Shown here in pieces: positions 16,697 to 24,777 of a stretch of 64,000 nt of DNA. The stretch comes from Streptomyces griseocarneus. Lineage in GTDB: Bacteria; Actinomycetota; Actinomycetes; Streptomycetales; Streptomycetaceae. Under the pieces are notes generated by a model, which made no database searches, was not told the DNA's origin, and worked only from the letters and a program-made list of their open reading frames with translations. The position numbers and the translations under genes are program-made. Position 1 is the first letter of the stretch. Each line of letters starts with the position of its first letter. The stretch covers positions 1 to 64,000 of the forward strand of contig NZ_BNBL01000004.1 of the NCBI RefSeq assembly GCF_014655595.1. Reading direction: 5' to 3'.

Positions 16697-17659
16697 TCAG
16701 CGCCGGGGCGCGTACACCCGTACGTAGTCGACGAGCATCCGGGCGGGGAAGGGCGTGGAGCGGTCGGGCGGCCCGGGCCAGTCGCCGCCGACGGCCAGGT
16801 TGAGCAGCAGGTAGTGCGGGTGGTCGAAGACCCACTTCTGGCCGCGCCGCAGCTGGTTCTTGCAGGCGTTGCCGTAGGTCTTGCCGTCGAGGTACCAGGT
16901 GACCGTGTCCGGGGTCCAGTCGATGCGGTAGGTGTGGAAGCCGTCGGCCAGGCTGCCTCCCCTGGGCAGCGCGGTGTGCCGCTCGAGGCCCTGGATGACG
17001 TAGCCGGGGCCGTGGATGGCGCCGTGGGCCGTGCCGGGCTCCCTGCCGAGGGCCTCCATGACGTCGATCTCGCCGTTGGCGGGCCAGGTGACCTTGTCGG
17101 CGTTCGCACCGAGCATCCAGAAGGCGGGCCACAGCCCCTGCCCCTTGGGGATCTTGATGCGGGCCTCGAAGCGGCCGTAGGCACGGGCGAACTTCCCCTT
17201 GGTGGTCAGCCGCGCGGAGGTGATGTCGCAGGGGCCGACGCCGCACTTCATGCCGCGTAGCCGTTCGTGGCGGGCGGTGACGGCGAGGTTGCCGCGGCCG
17301 TCGAGCGAGGCGTTGGCGGGCCGGTCCGTGTAGTACTGCCACTCGTGGTTGCCCCACTTGGGCTCCCCGCCCCGTTCGAAGCCCCATTTGGTGCGGTCCG
17401 GGCTTTGGTGGGCGGCCCCGCGAAACTCGTCGGACCAGACGAGCTTCCACTCACTGAGGTCGTTCCGGTCGCTTTGGTCGCTCCGGCTGCTCTGGTCGCT
17501 CCGCTCGTGGCGGGTCATGGAGGCGGCCCGCTTGCGCGGCGCGGCGTCGTCGTCGCGGACGGAGTCGCCGGGGCCGGCCGGGCCGCAGCCCGTGCCGGCG
17601 AGCGTGAGGACGGCGATGGCCGCGGCGATCGCGGTCAGGGAGGGGAGGCGCAGTCGCAT
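16697..17659 (-). CDS. Secreted GH16 family beta-glucanase, lipoprotein
   Basis: 320 residues. A lipoprotein signal peptide ends in LAGTGC, with Cys25 as the lipidation site. A short Ser/Asp/Arg-rich linker (SDQSSRSDQSDRND) leads into a GH16 jelly-roll domain. The catalytic motif GEIDVME is intact (E197 nucleophile, D199, E202 acid/base), and WPAFWMLG and LLLNLAVGGDWPG are typical surrounding segments. GH16 enzymes of this type hydrolyse beta-1,3 or mixed-linkage glucans such as laminarin. It is divergent from trmB and converges with lhgO. Confidence 0.92.
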   Translation of the reverse strand: MRLRLPSLTAIAAAIAVLTLAGTGCGPAGPGDSVRDDDAAPRKRAASMTRHERSDQSSRSDQSDRNDLSEWKLVWSDEFRGAAHQSPDRTKWGFERGGEPKWGNHEWQYYTDRPANASLDGRGNLAVTARHERLRGMKCGVGPCDITSARLTTKGKFARAYGRFEARIKIPKGQGLWPAFWMLGANADKVTWPANGEIDVMEALGREPGTAHGAIHGPGYVIQGLERHTALPRGGSLADGFHTYRIDWTPDTVTWYLDGKTYGNACKNQLRRGQKWVFDHPHYLLLNLAVGGDWPGPPDRSTPFPARMLVDYVRVYAPRR

Positions 17660-17959
17660 GAGGGATTCCGGGGGTTCCGTCGCAGGGAAGTCGCAGAATT
17701 CGCAGGGGAGAGGGGGAAGGGGTTCTCCGCCCTGGTGGGCCGGGCCAGGAGGAGCGTAAGAGGCGCGGCGGGCGGGCCGGGGGCGCCGCCACGCCGCCGA
17801 CGCGGTTGATCACACGATCGGCTGAGCGCATGATCGGCTCGAGTCGCGGGCAGCGGGACTGGGGACGGCCGCCGAGGCAGTGTGGCCGAGGAGGTGTGAC
17901 GGCCGCCGCTTCCCTCGGCCCCTCGGGTACCGGCCGGCCGCCCGTAGACTTGAGGAACT
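17660..17959. promoter_or_regulatory. Divergent GH16/trmB intergenic region
   Basis: 300 bp without a gene. TAGACT (17945-17950) lies nine bases before the trmB GTG, a -10 element that would give a very short leader. I saw no clear -35 and no operator on the GH16 side. Confidence 0.4.
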
Positions 17960-18766
17960 GTGTCCGAGAACCACGCCTCCCCCGCCCCCGCCGCTCCCGC
18001 CGCAGGCCCGGCTACGCCCCGCCCCCGGCGGGAACCGATGTTCCCCGACGGCCCGGCCCCGGACCCCGCGGGTTCGCACCACGAGCGCCGCATCCGCTCG
18101 TTCCAGCCGCGCCGCAGCCGCGTCACGACCGGACAGGGCGAAGCTCTGCGCCGCCTGTGGCCGCAGTGGGGCCTGGACATCGACGGGCTCAGCAAGCTGG
18201 ACCTCGGCGAGCTCTTCGGCGACCCCGCGCTGCCCGTCGTCCTGGAGATCGGCTTCGGCATGGGCGAGGCGACGGCCAAGATGGCGGCCGCCGACCCCGG
18301 CACCGGCATCCTCGCCTGCGACGTGCACACCCCCGGCCAGGGCAACCTGCTCAACCTCGCCGAGCAGAACGGCCTGAACAACGTCCGGGTGGCCAACGGC
18401 GACGCGATCATCCTGCTGCGCGAGATGCTCGCCCCCGACGCCCTCGCCGGCCTCCGCGTCTACTTCCCGGACCCCTGGCCCAAGAAGCGCCACCACAAGC
18501 GCCGCCTGATCCAGCCGGAGTTCCTGGCGCTCGCCGCCACCCGCCTGGCGCCCGGTGCCCTGCTGCACTGCGCGACGGACTGGGAGCCGTACGCCGAGCA
18601 GATGCTGGAGGTGCTCTCGGCCAGCCCGGACTTCGAGAACACCCAGCCCGACGGCGGCTACGCCCCGCGCCCGGAGTTCCGTCCGCTGACCCGGTTCGAG
18701 GGCCAGGGCCTGGACAAGGGGCACGTGGTGCACGACCTGCTGTTCCGCCGCCGCGCGGACCGGTAG
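17960..18766 (+). CDS. trmB: tRNA (guanine-N7-)-methyltransferase TrmB
   Basis: 268 residues. After a Pro/Ala-rich N-terminal tail comes the SAM-binding fold (VLEIGFGMGEATAKMA near residue 95). The TrmB signature RVYFPDPWPKKRHHKRRL and the TDWEPYAEQML block follow. The enzyme makes m7G46 in the variable loop of many tRNAs. The GTG start is very close to a TAGACT -10 element, suggesting a nearly leaderless message. It is followed on the same strand by the PrsW gene after 88 bp. Confidence 0.95.
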   Translation: MSENHASPAPAAPAAGPATPRPRREPMFPDGPAPDPAGSHHERRIRSFQPRRSRVTTGQGEALRRLWPQWGLDIDGLSKLDLGELFGDPALPVVLEIGFGMGEATAKMAAADPGTGILACDVHTPGQGNLLNLAEQNGLNNVRVANGDAIILLREMLAPDALAGLRVYFPDPWPKKRHHKRRLIQPEFLALAATRLAPGALLHCATDWEPYAEQMLEVLSASPDFENTQPDGGYAPRPEFRPLTRFEGQGLDKGHVVHDLLFRRRADR

Positions 18767-18854
18767 CTGCTCCGCGGGAGTCCGTCGGCCGCCCGGCTCC
18801 GTCCGGGCCGGAAAACGGTCACGGCACCGGGCGGGGCTTGGTTAGGGTCAACGC

Positions 18855-20207
18855 GTGCATGAGTCCGCCACCGCGCCCCTCCAGCAGCCCCCGCCTCCCC
18901 CTGCGTCGTCCCACTACAAGCCGCGCCGCGCGCTGTGGGACACGCTCTGGGACCACAAGGCAGTACGCGTCGGCGGACTGTTCCTGCTGCTCGCCCTCTG
19001 CGGCCTGATCATCCTCGCGCTCGTGCGCGAGCAGACCGGCACCGAGGGCTTCCTGGTCGGGCTGGGCCTGGCCGTACTGCCCGTACCGCTGCTGATAGCC
19101 GCGCTCCGCTGGGTGGACCGGGTCGACCCGAAGCCCTGGCGGAACCTGATCTTCGCCTTCGCCTGGGGCGCCTGTGCGGCCACGCTCGTGGCGCTGCTGG
19201 CCAACGGCATAGCCACGAAGTGGCTCGTCACCACGATCGACTTCTCCGAGCGCGGCGACGCCTCGAGCGTGGGCGCCACGTTCGTGGCGCCGGTGGTCGA
19301 GGAGAGCGGCAAGGCCGCGGCCGTCCTCCTGCTCTACCTCTTCCGGAGGCGGGACTTCAACGGCATCGTCGACGGCGTGGTGGTCGCCGGCGTCACGGCG
19401 ACCGGCTTCGCCTTCACGGAGAACATCCTCTACCTCGGCAACGCCTTCGCGTCCGACCAGAGCTTCGGCTACACGGGCCTGCACTCGACGACGGCGGCCA
19501 CGTTCTTCATCCGCGTGCTGATGTCGCCCTTCGCGCACCCGCTCTTCACCGCGATGACCGGCCTGGGCTTCGGCCTGGCGGCGACCCTGGCGCCCCAGCG
19601 CCGCGTCCTGCGCGTGCTCGTGCCCGTCGCCGCCCTCCTGACGGCCATGCTCCTGCACGGCCTGTGGAACGGCTCGGCCAGCCTGGGCGGCCTCGGCTTC
19701 CTCGCCGTCTACGCCCTCTTCATGGTCCCGGTCTTCGGCCTCCTGACCTGGCTGACCATCTGGTCCCGCCAGAACGAGCTCCGCATCGTCCAGGCCCACC
19801 TCCCCGCCTACCAGGCCGCCGGCTGGCTCACCCCGCCCGAGCCCCTCGCCCTCTCCTCCATGCGCGCCCGCGGCATCGCCCGCGACGTGGCCCGCCGCAC
19901 GGGCGGCCCGGCCGCGGCCCGCACGGTCGCCGAGTACATCTCCTTCGCCACCTCCCTGGCCTTCCTCCGCCACCGCGCCCACCGCGGCACCCCCGACCCC
20001 AACTTCACCGCCCGGGAGCAGGAGCTCCTGCACCACCTGTGGCAGCGCAAGACGGTGGCCCAGCCCGCCCTGACCCAGGCCACGGCGGGGGTGCCGAGGC
20101 CGTTCGCGATGCCGATGCCGATGCCCGCACCGGGACAGGCCTGGGGAACGCCCCCGGCCATGCCCCCGACACCAGCCTGGCCCCAGGCCCCGGGGCGGCA
20201 GCTCTAG
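18855..20207 (+). CDS. PrsW family intramembrane metalloprotease
   Basis: 450 residues with about eight or nine membrane segments. The family motif is intact: PVVEESGKAAAVLLL supplies the paired glutamates, FTENILYLG the next conserved block, and SPFAHPLFTAMTGLGFG the histidine. PrsW proteases cut anti-sigma factors within the membrane in Bacillus; the actinobacterial targets are unknown. The tail after about residue 330 is cytoplasmic, ending in a Met/Pro-rich stretch. TAGGGT (18843-18848) sits six bases before the GTG, suggesting leaderless transcription. This gene marks the left border of the island. Confidence 0.9.
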   Translation: MHESATAPLQQPPPPPASSHYKPRRALWDTLWDHKAVRVGGLFLLLALCGLIILALVREQTGTEGFLVGLGLAVLPVPLLIAALRWVDRVDPKPWRNLIFAFAWGACAATLVALLANGIATKWLVTTIDFSERGDASSVGATFVAPVVEESGKAAAVLLLYLFRRRDFNGIVDGVVVAGVTATGFAFTENILYLGNAFASDQSFGYTGLHSTTAATFFIRVLMSPFAHPLFTAMTGLGFGLAATLAPQRRVLRVLVPVAALLTAMLLHGLWNGSASLGGLGFLAVYALFMVPVFGLLTWLTIWSRQNELRIVQAHLPAYQAAGWLTPPEPLALSSMRARGIARDVARRTGGPAAARTVAEYISFATSLAFLRHRAHRGTPDPNFTAREQELLHHLWQRKTVAQPALTQATAGVPRPFAMPMPMPAPGQAWGTPPAMPPTPAWPQAPGRQL

Positions 20208-20269
20208 GAACGGCAGTGGCTGCTGTTAATCGGACCGTCTCACTCCTGACCGGCACTACCCTCTGAACC

Positions 20270-20746
20270 GTGCCCGAAGACACCGAGTGGACGCCCCCCG
20301 AAGGCTCCTGGGCCTCCTCAGCAGCCCGCCGCCGCAACATGCAGGCCATCCGCAGCCGGGATACGAAGCCCGAGCAGCTGATCCGCCGGCTCGTCCACGC
20401 CCAGGGCCTCCGCTACCGCGTGCACGCACGGCCCATCCCCGACCTGCGCCGGACCGCGGACCTGGTCTTCCGCCCGGTGAAGGTCGCCGTCTTCATCGAC
20501 GGCTGCTACTGGCACGGGTGCCCGGAGCACTACCTAGCGCCCCGAATCAACGCGGGTTACTGGTCCGAGAAGGTCGCGCGCAACATGGCGCGCGACCGGG
20601 ACACAGATGAAAGGCTCATCGCCGAAGGCTGGCTCGTGCTCCGCTTTTGGGAGCACGAATCCTCAGACGCTTGCAGCCTCAAGATTGTCAGCACGGTCCG
20701 AAACCGTCGCGCTGAGCTCGGCTTCCCCCCGAGCACCGGGGACTAG
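20270..20746 (+). CDS. vsr: Very-short-patch mismatch repair endonuclease Vsr
   Basis: 158 residues, the usual Vsr length. The core is complete: SRDTKPEQLIRRLVH, then TADLVF with the catalytic Asp, then FIDGCYWHGCPEH with the zinc/active-site His and Cys residues. Vsr nicks next to T in T:G mismatches that arise when 5-methylcytosine deaminates, and so accompanies C5 methyltransferases. It faces the methyltransferase gene, and their 3' ends overlap by 84 bp. TACCCT (20257-20262) seven bases before the GTG suggests a leaderless transcript. It lies 62 bp from the PrsW stop. Confidence 0.95.
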   Translation: MPEDTEWTPPEGSWASSAARRRNMQAIRSRDTKPEQLIRRLVHAQGLRYRVHARPIPDLRRTADLVFRPVKVAVFIDGCYWHGCPEHYLAPRINAGYWSEKVARNMARDRDTDERLIAEGWLVLRFWEHESSDACSLKIVSTVRNRRAELGFPPSTGD

Positions 20747-21829
20747 GGCCGTCCCAACCAGTTCGGCACCGGTCTGGTCTTCCGGACGCAGCACTGCAGC
20801 AATTGCCCTGCCCACGGCTTCAGCAACCGGCGGCGGGAAGGCATTGCCAACCTGGCGGTAGCGCGCGGTCTTTCCGCCAGAGAACTTCCAGTGCCGCGGG
20901 AAGCCCTGAATGATTGCGGCCTGCTCTACGGTGAGCATAGGGCCGTTTTCCCGGAAGAGATCGCGTTCGGGAATGCACTTTTCAAGGTCGTTGGCAACGC
21001 CCCAGCCGTCCACGCCCAGAGCAGCCCATGCGGCCTTGGCCCGGCTGGGGCCCAGGTCAGCCCCTCCGTGCTTCTTCGAGCCGCCGACCAGCGTAGGAGC
21101 CTCGCTGGCACGACGCGTCGCCGTATCAAGCCACTTGTCGAAGATGGCCTTGCCCTTCACGCCGTGCGGCTCGCACCGCTCCCACATAGTTTCCTTGAGG
21201 GCTTCTGCAACGGTGACAATTTTCTCGTCGCCAGTAGGCCACTCGAACTTTGTGTCCTGCATGTACTTCTTGTCAATCATGACGAGAATTGCCCGCGGAC
21301 GAAGCTGTGGAACTCCATACGAACGTGCTTCAATCAGTTCCCAGCCACAGAACTCATATTCAAGCTCCACAAGCTCCGCCACAATACGGTCGCGATAAGG
21401 AGTGAATTTTCCGTCGAGAATTCCGCGGACATTCTCAATCATGATAGCCTTGGGGCGAAGCTGCTCCGCAAGCTGAAGCATCCTGGGAAAGAGGTCCCGC
21501 TCATCCTCTTCGCCGAGCTGCCGACCCGCGACCGAGAATGGCGGGCACGGAACACCACCAGCCAAGAGATCCAGCTCTCCGGGCTTGAGCCCGAAGCCGA
21601 CGAGCTGCTCATGCTCGAAGGGGTCAACGTCGTTGACATCACCTTCCACGACCTGGCAGCCAGTCCAGTCGGGGTGCTGAGCAACGTTGTCCCGCAACGT
21701 CTGGCAGGCGTGCTTGTCAATCTCCAGAAGAGCCAGGTGCCGGAACCCGGCGTCATGCAGGCCCACCGCCTGCCCGCCAGCGCCGGCACAGATCTCGATC
21801 GAGGTCAGCGGAGTACCGCTGGAGCTCAT
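20663..21829 (-). CDS. DNA (cytosine-5-)-methyltransferase
   Basis: 388 residues with the C5 methylase motifs in order: I (EICAGAGGQAVGL), IV (GGVPCPPFS, catalytic Cys95), VI (MIENVRGIL, 132-134), VIII (QLRPRAILV), and IX-X (TARYRQVGNAFPPPVAEAVG). It methylates cytosine at C5 in an unknown target sequence. AGGAGGGG precedes ATG 21829. The last 28 codons overlap vsr. It is the last gene of a five-gene minus-strand run (HNH, ParB-like, SNF2, DUF3883, methylase), suggesting that it marks host DNA as self. Base composition is lower in G+C than the flanks. Confidence 0.96.
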   Translation of the reverse strand: MSSSGTPLTSIEICAGAGGQAVGLHDAGFRHLALLEIDKHACQTLRDNVAQHPDWTGCQVVEGDVNDVDPFEHEQLVGFGLKPGELDLLAGGVPCPPFSVAGRQLGEEDERDLFPRMLQLAEQLRPKAIMIENVRGILDGKFTPYRDRIVAELVELEYEFCGWELIEARSYGVPQLRPRAILVMIDKKYMQDTKFEWPTGDEKIVTVAEALKETMWERCEPHGVKGKAIFDKWLDTATRRASEAPTLVGGSKKHGGADLGPSRAKAAWAALGVDGWGVANDLEKCIPERDLFRENGPMLTVEQAAIIQGFPRHWKFSGGKTARYRQVGNAFPPPVAEAVGRAIAAVLRPEDQTGAELVGTALVPGARGEAELSATVSDRADNLEAASV

Positions 21830-22014
21830 CGCCCCTCCTGGTTTGGCTCAAAGCAGACGTATCAGTGTCGCAGAAGTCGCGTGGGTCGCTGCATCAACGC
21901 AACAACGCCTCGCAGCTGCCTGAGCCAGGAAGTGTCCCACTTCCCTCTAGCACCGGTGGTCCAAGAGAAGGAAAGGACTGCGCTCCGCGGGCGTAGGCCG
22001 TCGACTCAGCCACC

Positions 22015-22989
22015 TTATCGAACACACATTTCATCTGGCGGCCGGTTGACCGGGACTCCAACGCCCCAGGGCCGGCATGCTCCCCACCCTTCCGGCATCA
22101 GAACCTCAGCGGCCCACGGCCTCTTGACCCAGGTACGGACGCTGGCTATCCCCGCACTCAGCGCTTCGTGAGGAACGAATAGCCGGACCGATTCCCAACG
22201 CGCTGAGTGATGGCTGTCATGGGGGCAGGCCTGCGCCAGCCACTCGGGGTCAACGGTGGCGGTTGCTGCCACCTCGCCATACGGTCCGAGCAGCACCGCG
22301 ACCATCGCCCACCCGTCATCCCGGCTCAGCGTCTCGTACTCGTGCCTGGACAGGTAGACAACCAGCCGTGAGGGATCTGTGGTCGTCTTCACTTCTATGT
22401 GAACGGGACGCTGCCGTTCACCAGATACCTCGATGTCGTAGCCGTAGCTGTCTGACTCTGCAGCCACATGCCGCACCTCGGCCTCCAGGGCCTGGCGCAG
22501 GAGCAACAGCAACGCCTGCTCGCCCGCCTCCCCGACTCGCTCCCGCAGGGAGGTGTCGACCTTGCAGCGAACGGCGAGAAGCGCAGCTCCGACATCGTGG
22601 TCGCTCATATTGAGGACCCCAGCCATCCGCCGGGCTTCCTTGGGCAACCCCTCCGGCCCGCTCAACGGCCAATCCCCCAAGACCAGCCACTCGGGGAGCG
22701 CGGCCTCCAGGAGAGAAGCCAGCAGCCCTCGATCGTCGTCTGCCCAGCCGTCCGAAGGCAGTGTCGCCAACCGGTCGTCGCCTCTCAGCAGTCCGACCTG
22801 CCGCAGCCATACCAGTGCGTCGGCATAGTGCGCGGGTGTCAGATCGCTGTACCGCCGGTGATGTGTGAACAACGCCCGCAGCCGGGACACCTCCTCCGCG
22901 CGAAGGTGCACCAGCCAGCGCACCGCCGCACGCAGTACGCCGTCACCGGGCAGCGACGCCATCAAGGTGCCCAAGAAGCGCCCGAACAT
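22015..22989 (-). CDS. DUF3883 domain protein, putative PD-(D/E)xK-type nuclease
   Basis: 324 residues. The N-terminal 130 residues are helical and unrecognised. The C-terminal part fits DUF3883: SYGYDIEVSG with Asp185, then VHIEVKTTTDPS with Glu199 and Lys201, spaced like the D...ExK site of restriction-type nucleases. DUF3883 is common in defence operons, often beside SNF2 helicases. The first 47 bp overlap the 3' end of the helicase gene, implying translational coupling. The gap to the methylase gene is 185 bp. Whether it cleaves DNA is inference from the motif. Confidence 0.75.
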   Translation of the reverse strand: MFGRFLGTLMASLPGDGVLRAAVRWLVHLRAEEVSRLRALFTHHRRYSDLTPAHYADALVWLRQVGLLRGDDRLATLPSDGWADDDRGLLASLLEAALPEWLVLGDWPLSGPEGLPKEARRMAGVLNMSDHDVGAALLAVRCKVDTSLRERVGEAGEQALLLLLRQALEAEVRHVAAESDSYGYDIEVSGERQRPVHIEVKTTTDPSRLVVYLSRHEYETLSRDDGWAMVAVLLGPYGEVAATATVDPEWLAQACPHDSHHSARWESVRLFVPHEALSAGIASVRTWVKRPWAAEVLMPEGWGACRPWGVGVPVNRPPDEMCVR

Positions 22990-24772
22990 CCGCCATATCC
23001 ATGCCTCCGGCTACAGATGGCTCCTCTTGAAGGTCTGCAAGCTGCTGCACGGACGGGTCATCGAGGATGCGCCCCATGAACTCCAGCTTCTCCTCCAACC
23101 TCAGCGCGACGACCTCATCAATGGTTCCGCGAGCAGCGAGAACCGTCACCCTTGTCTCCGTGTCCGGGGCAAGGCCCAGCCGGTGGATACGGTCTAGGCT
23201 TTGCAGAAACCGGCCCGCCATGAAATCCCGGTCCACATAGACCGCGTCGTGACAAATCTGATGAAGACTGATGCCCTCGCCCAGCGTGGCAGGATTGGAC
23301 AGCAGTACAGAGCAGGCGGGATCTTCCCTAAAGCGTCGAATCTGCTCCTCCCGGTCTACGGTCCCACCATGAACGACCGCCGGTTGGTACTTGGCGAGCA
23401 GCCTTTCCAGGGTCGCCAAACTGCGGACGAACGTCGTCCATACAAGCGTCTTCCGACCCCGTGCAGCGTTCTCCGCAACGATAGTGAGTGCTTCCTTGTA
23501 TTTCGGAGACATTTCATAATCCGGAAGGTTCCGCATCAATTCGTACAGCGGATCACTCTGGGGAACATCAAGCGGCGGTACGCGATAAGAGAGTGGTTCG
23601 TACCGGCTGCTCCCCTCGACCAAAAGCGCTGGGCTGGTAGCCGCCATGAGGAGGCGCAACAGAGCTTTCCCAAGTGCATCGAAGTCATCCCGGGAGGCTT
23701 CTGCCCGGGCAGAGAACCTACCAACCATGGCGTCGTAAATCTCGCGATGCAGGACCGGCATATCCACAAATCGGATCCGGGTCTCGAAGGCAGGAAGTTC
23801 CAGTTCCTGCTTGGTAGTCCGGGTGAACAGAGGCCGCAGCACAGTGCTGGCGTAAGCAAGGTCCCCGCCGCCCACAGCGCTCGTCACAACACGGCGTCCG
23901 TGGCCAGGCCATACGAAGGAAAGCAGGTTCTCTAGGTCACGCGCACCATTGGGCGCTGGAGTGCCGGTGAGGATCAAGCGGCGCAGGGCCAGCGGCCCCA
24001 GTGCCATACAAGCACTCCCATACGTACCGCGAGCCCCCAGCTTCATCCGGTGTGCTTCATCAAGGATGATCATGGTGGGTGCTGCGCGGACCCAGGAAGC
24101 CAGGGAAGCAAGCGACCGGTCGAGACGCTCATAGTTCACAATCAGCACCTCTGCCCCGGGGTCCGGAGACTTACCCATGACGCTGGCTGTCAAGGGCTGC
24201 TTGAAGCATGCTTGGCTCTCAAATTGCCATGACTCGTAAGCAGACTTAGGACTTACAACGAGCAGACGCCGGACCTCGCCGCGCTCGCGCAAAGCCGCGA
24301 ACACTGCGAGGCCTACGCGGGTTTTACCTGCCCCAGGAACGCTGAAGTTGGCCCCGTGCCTCAAGGAGAGAAGGCGCGCTATGTCCCGCTTCTGAAAGGT
24401 GGTGAGGTCGGCCCGCCAACCCGCTCCAAGAAGCGAACCGACGTCTTCCGGACCCACCGTTGCAGCACCAGGTTCCTGCCCCTGAAGGCTGCGCTCAGCT
24501 GTCTCGGCGTCGTCGAGCACACTCCCAACGAGCCCTGCCAGGTCTTCATCCCACTGAACATCGCCCGGGGAGGGCCAGGACCCCAGCGCACTGATCCCGA
24601 CGAGGAGGTCGTCAAGGTCGACCTCCAGGGACAGGGGCCCGCGCTGGCCACCCGCAGGGAAGCGGGCAGCCAGCTGGACGAGATCATTCTGGTGCTGTGG
24701 GACCGTACGCAGAACCGCTCTTGTGCGGGTTACGTCGAAGCCAATTCTCAAGGATGGCTCTGTGCCGACCAC
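22943..24772 (-). CDS. SNF2 family DNA helicase/translocase
   Basis: 609 residues. A 120-residue N-terminal region is unrecognised. The two RecA domains follow: Q-like TTFQKRDIARLL, Walker A SVPGAGKT (144-151), DEAH box MIILDEAHRMK (238-241), motif III LILTGTPAPNG, then the second lobe with KTLVWTTFVRSL, LLSNPATLGEGISL, and arginine-finger motif VI (SLDRIHRLG). SNF2 motors translocate on double-stranded DNA and drive nuclease or recognition subunits in several restriction-like systems. GTG 24772 lies five bases after the ParB-like stop, so the two are co-transcribed. Confidence 0.93.
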   Translation of the reverse strand: MVGTEPSLRIGFDVTRTRAVLRTVPQHQNDLVQLAARFPAGGQRGPLSLEVDLDDLLVGISALGSWPSPGDVQWDEDLAGLVGSVLDDAETAERSLQGQEPGAATVGPEDVGSLLGAGWRADLTTFQKRDIARLLSLRHGANFSVPGAGKTRVGLAVFAALRERGEVRRLLVVSPKSAYESWQFESQACFKQPLTASVMGKSPDPGAEVLIVNYERLDRSLASLASWVRAAPTMIILDEAHRMKLGARGTYGSACMALGPLALRRLILTGTPAPNGARDLENLLSFVWPGHGRRVVTSAVGGGDLAYASTVLRPLFTRTTKQELELPAFETRIRFVDMPVLHREIYDAMVGRFSARAEASRDDFDALGKALLRLLMAATSPALLVEGSSRYEPLSYRVPPLDVPQSDPLYELMRNLPDYEMSPKYKEALTIVAENAARGRKTLVWTTFVRSLATLERLLAKYQPAVVHGGTVDREEQIRRFREDPACSVLLSNPATLGEGISLHQICHDAVYVDRDFMAGRFLQSLDRIHRLGLAPDTETRVTVLAARGTIDEVVALRLEEKLEFMGRILDDPSVQQLADLQEEPSVAGGMDMADVRALLGHLDGVAAR

Positions 24773-24777
24773 CGGTC

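Noticed and set aside
20891..22171. 426-codon plus-strand frame opposite the methylase
   Set aside because: It is antisense to a gene with all C5-methylase motifs and has no motif of its own.
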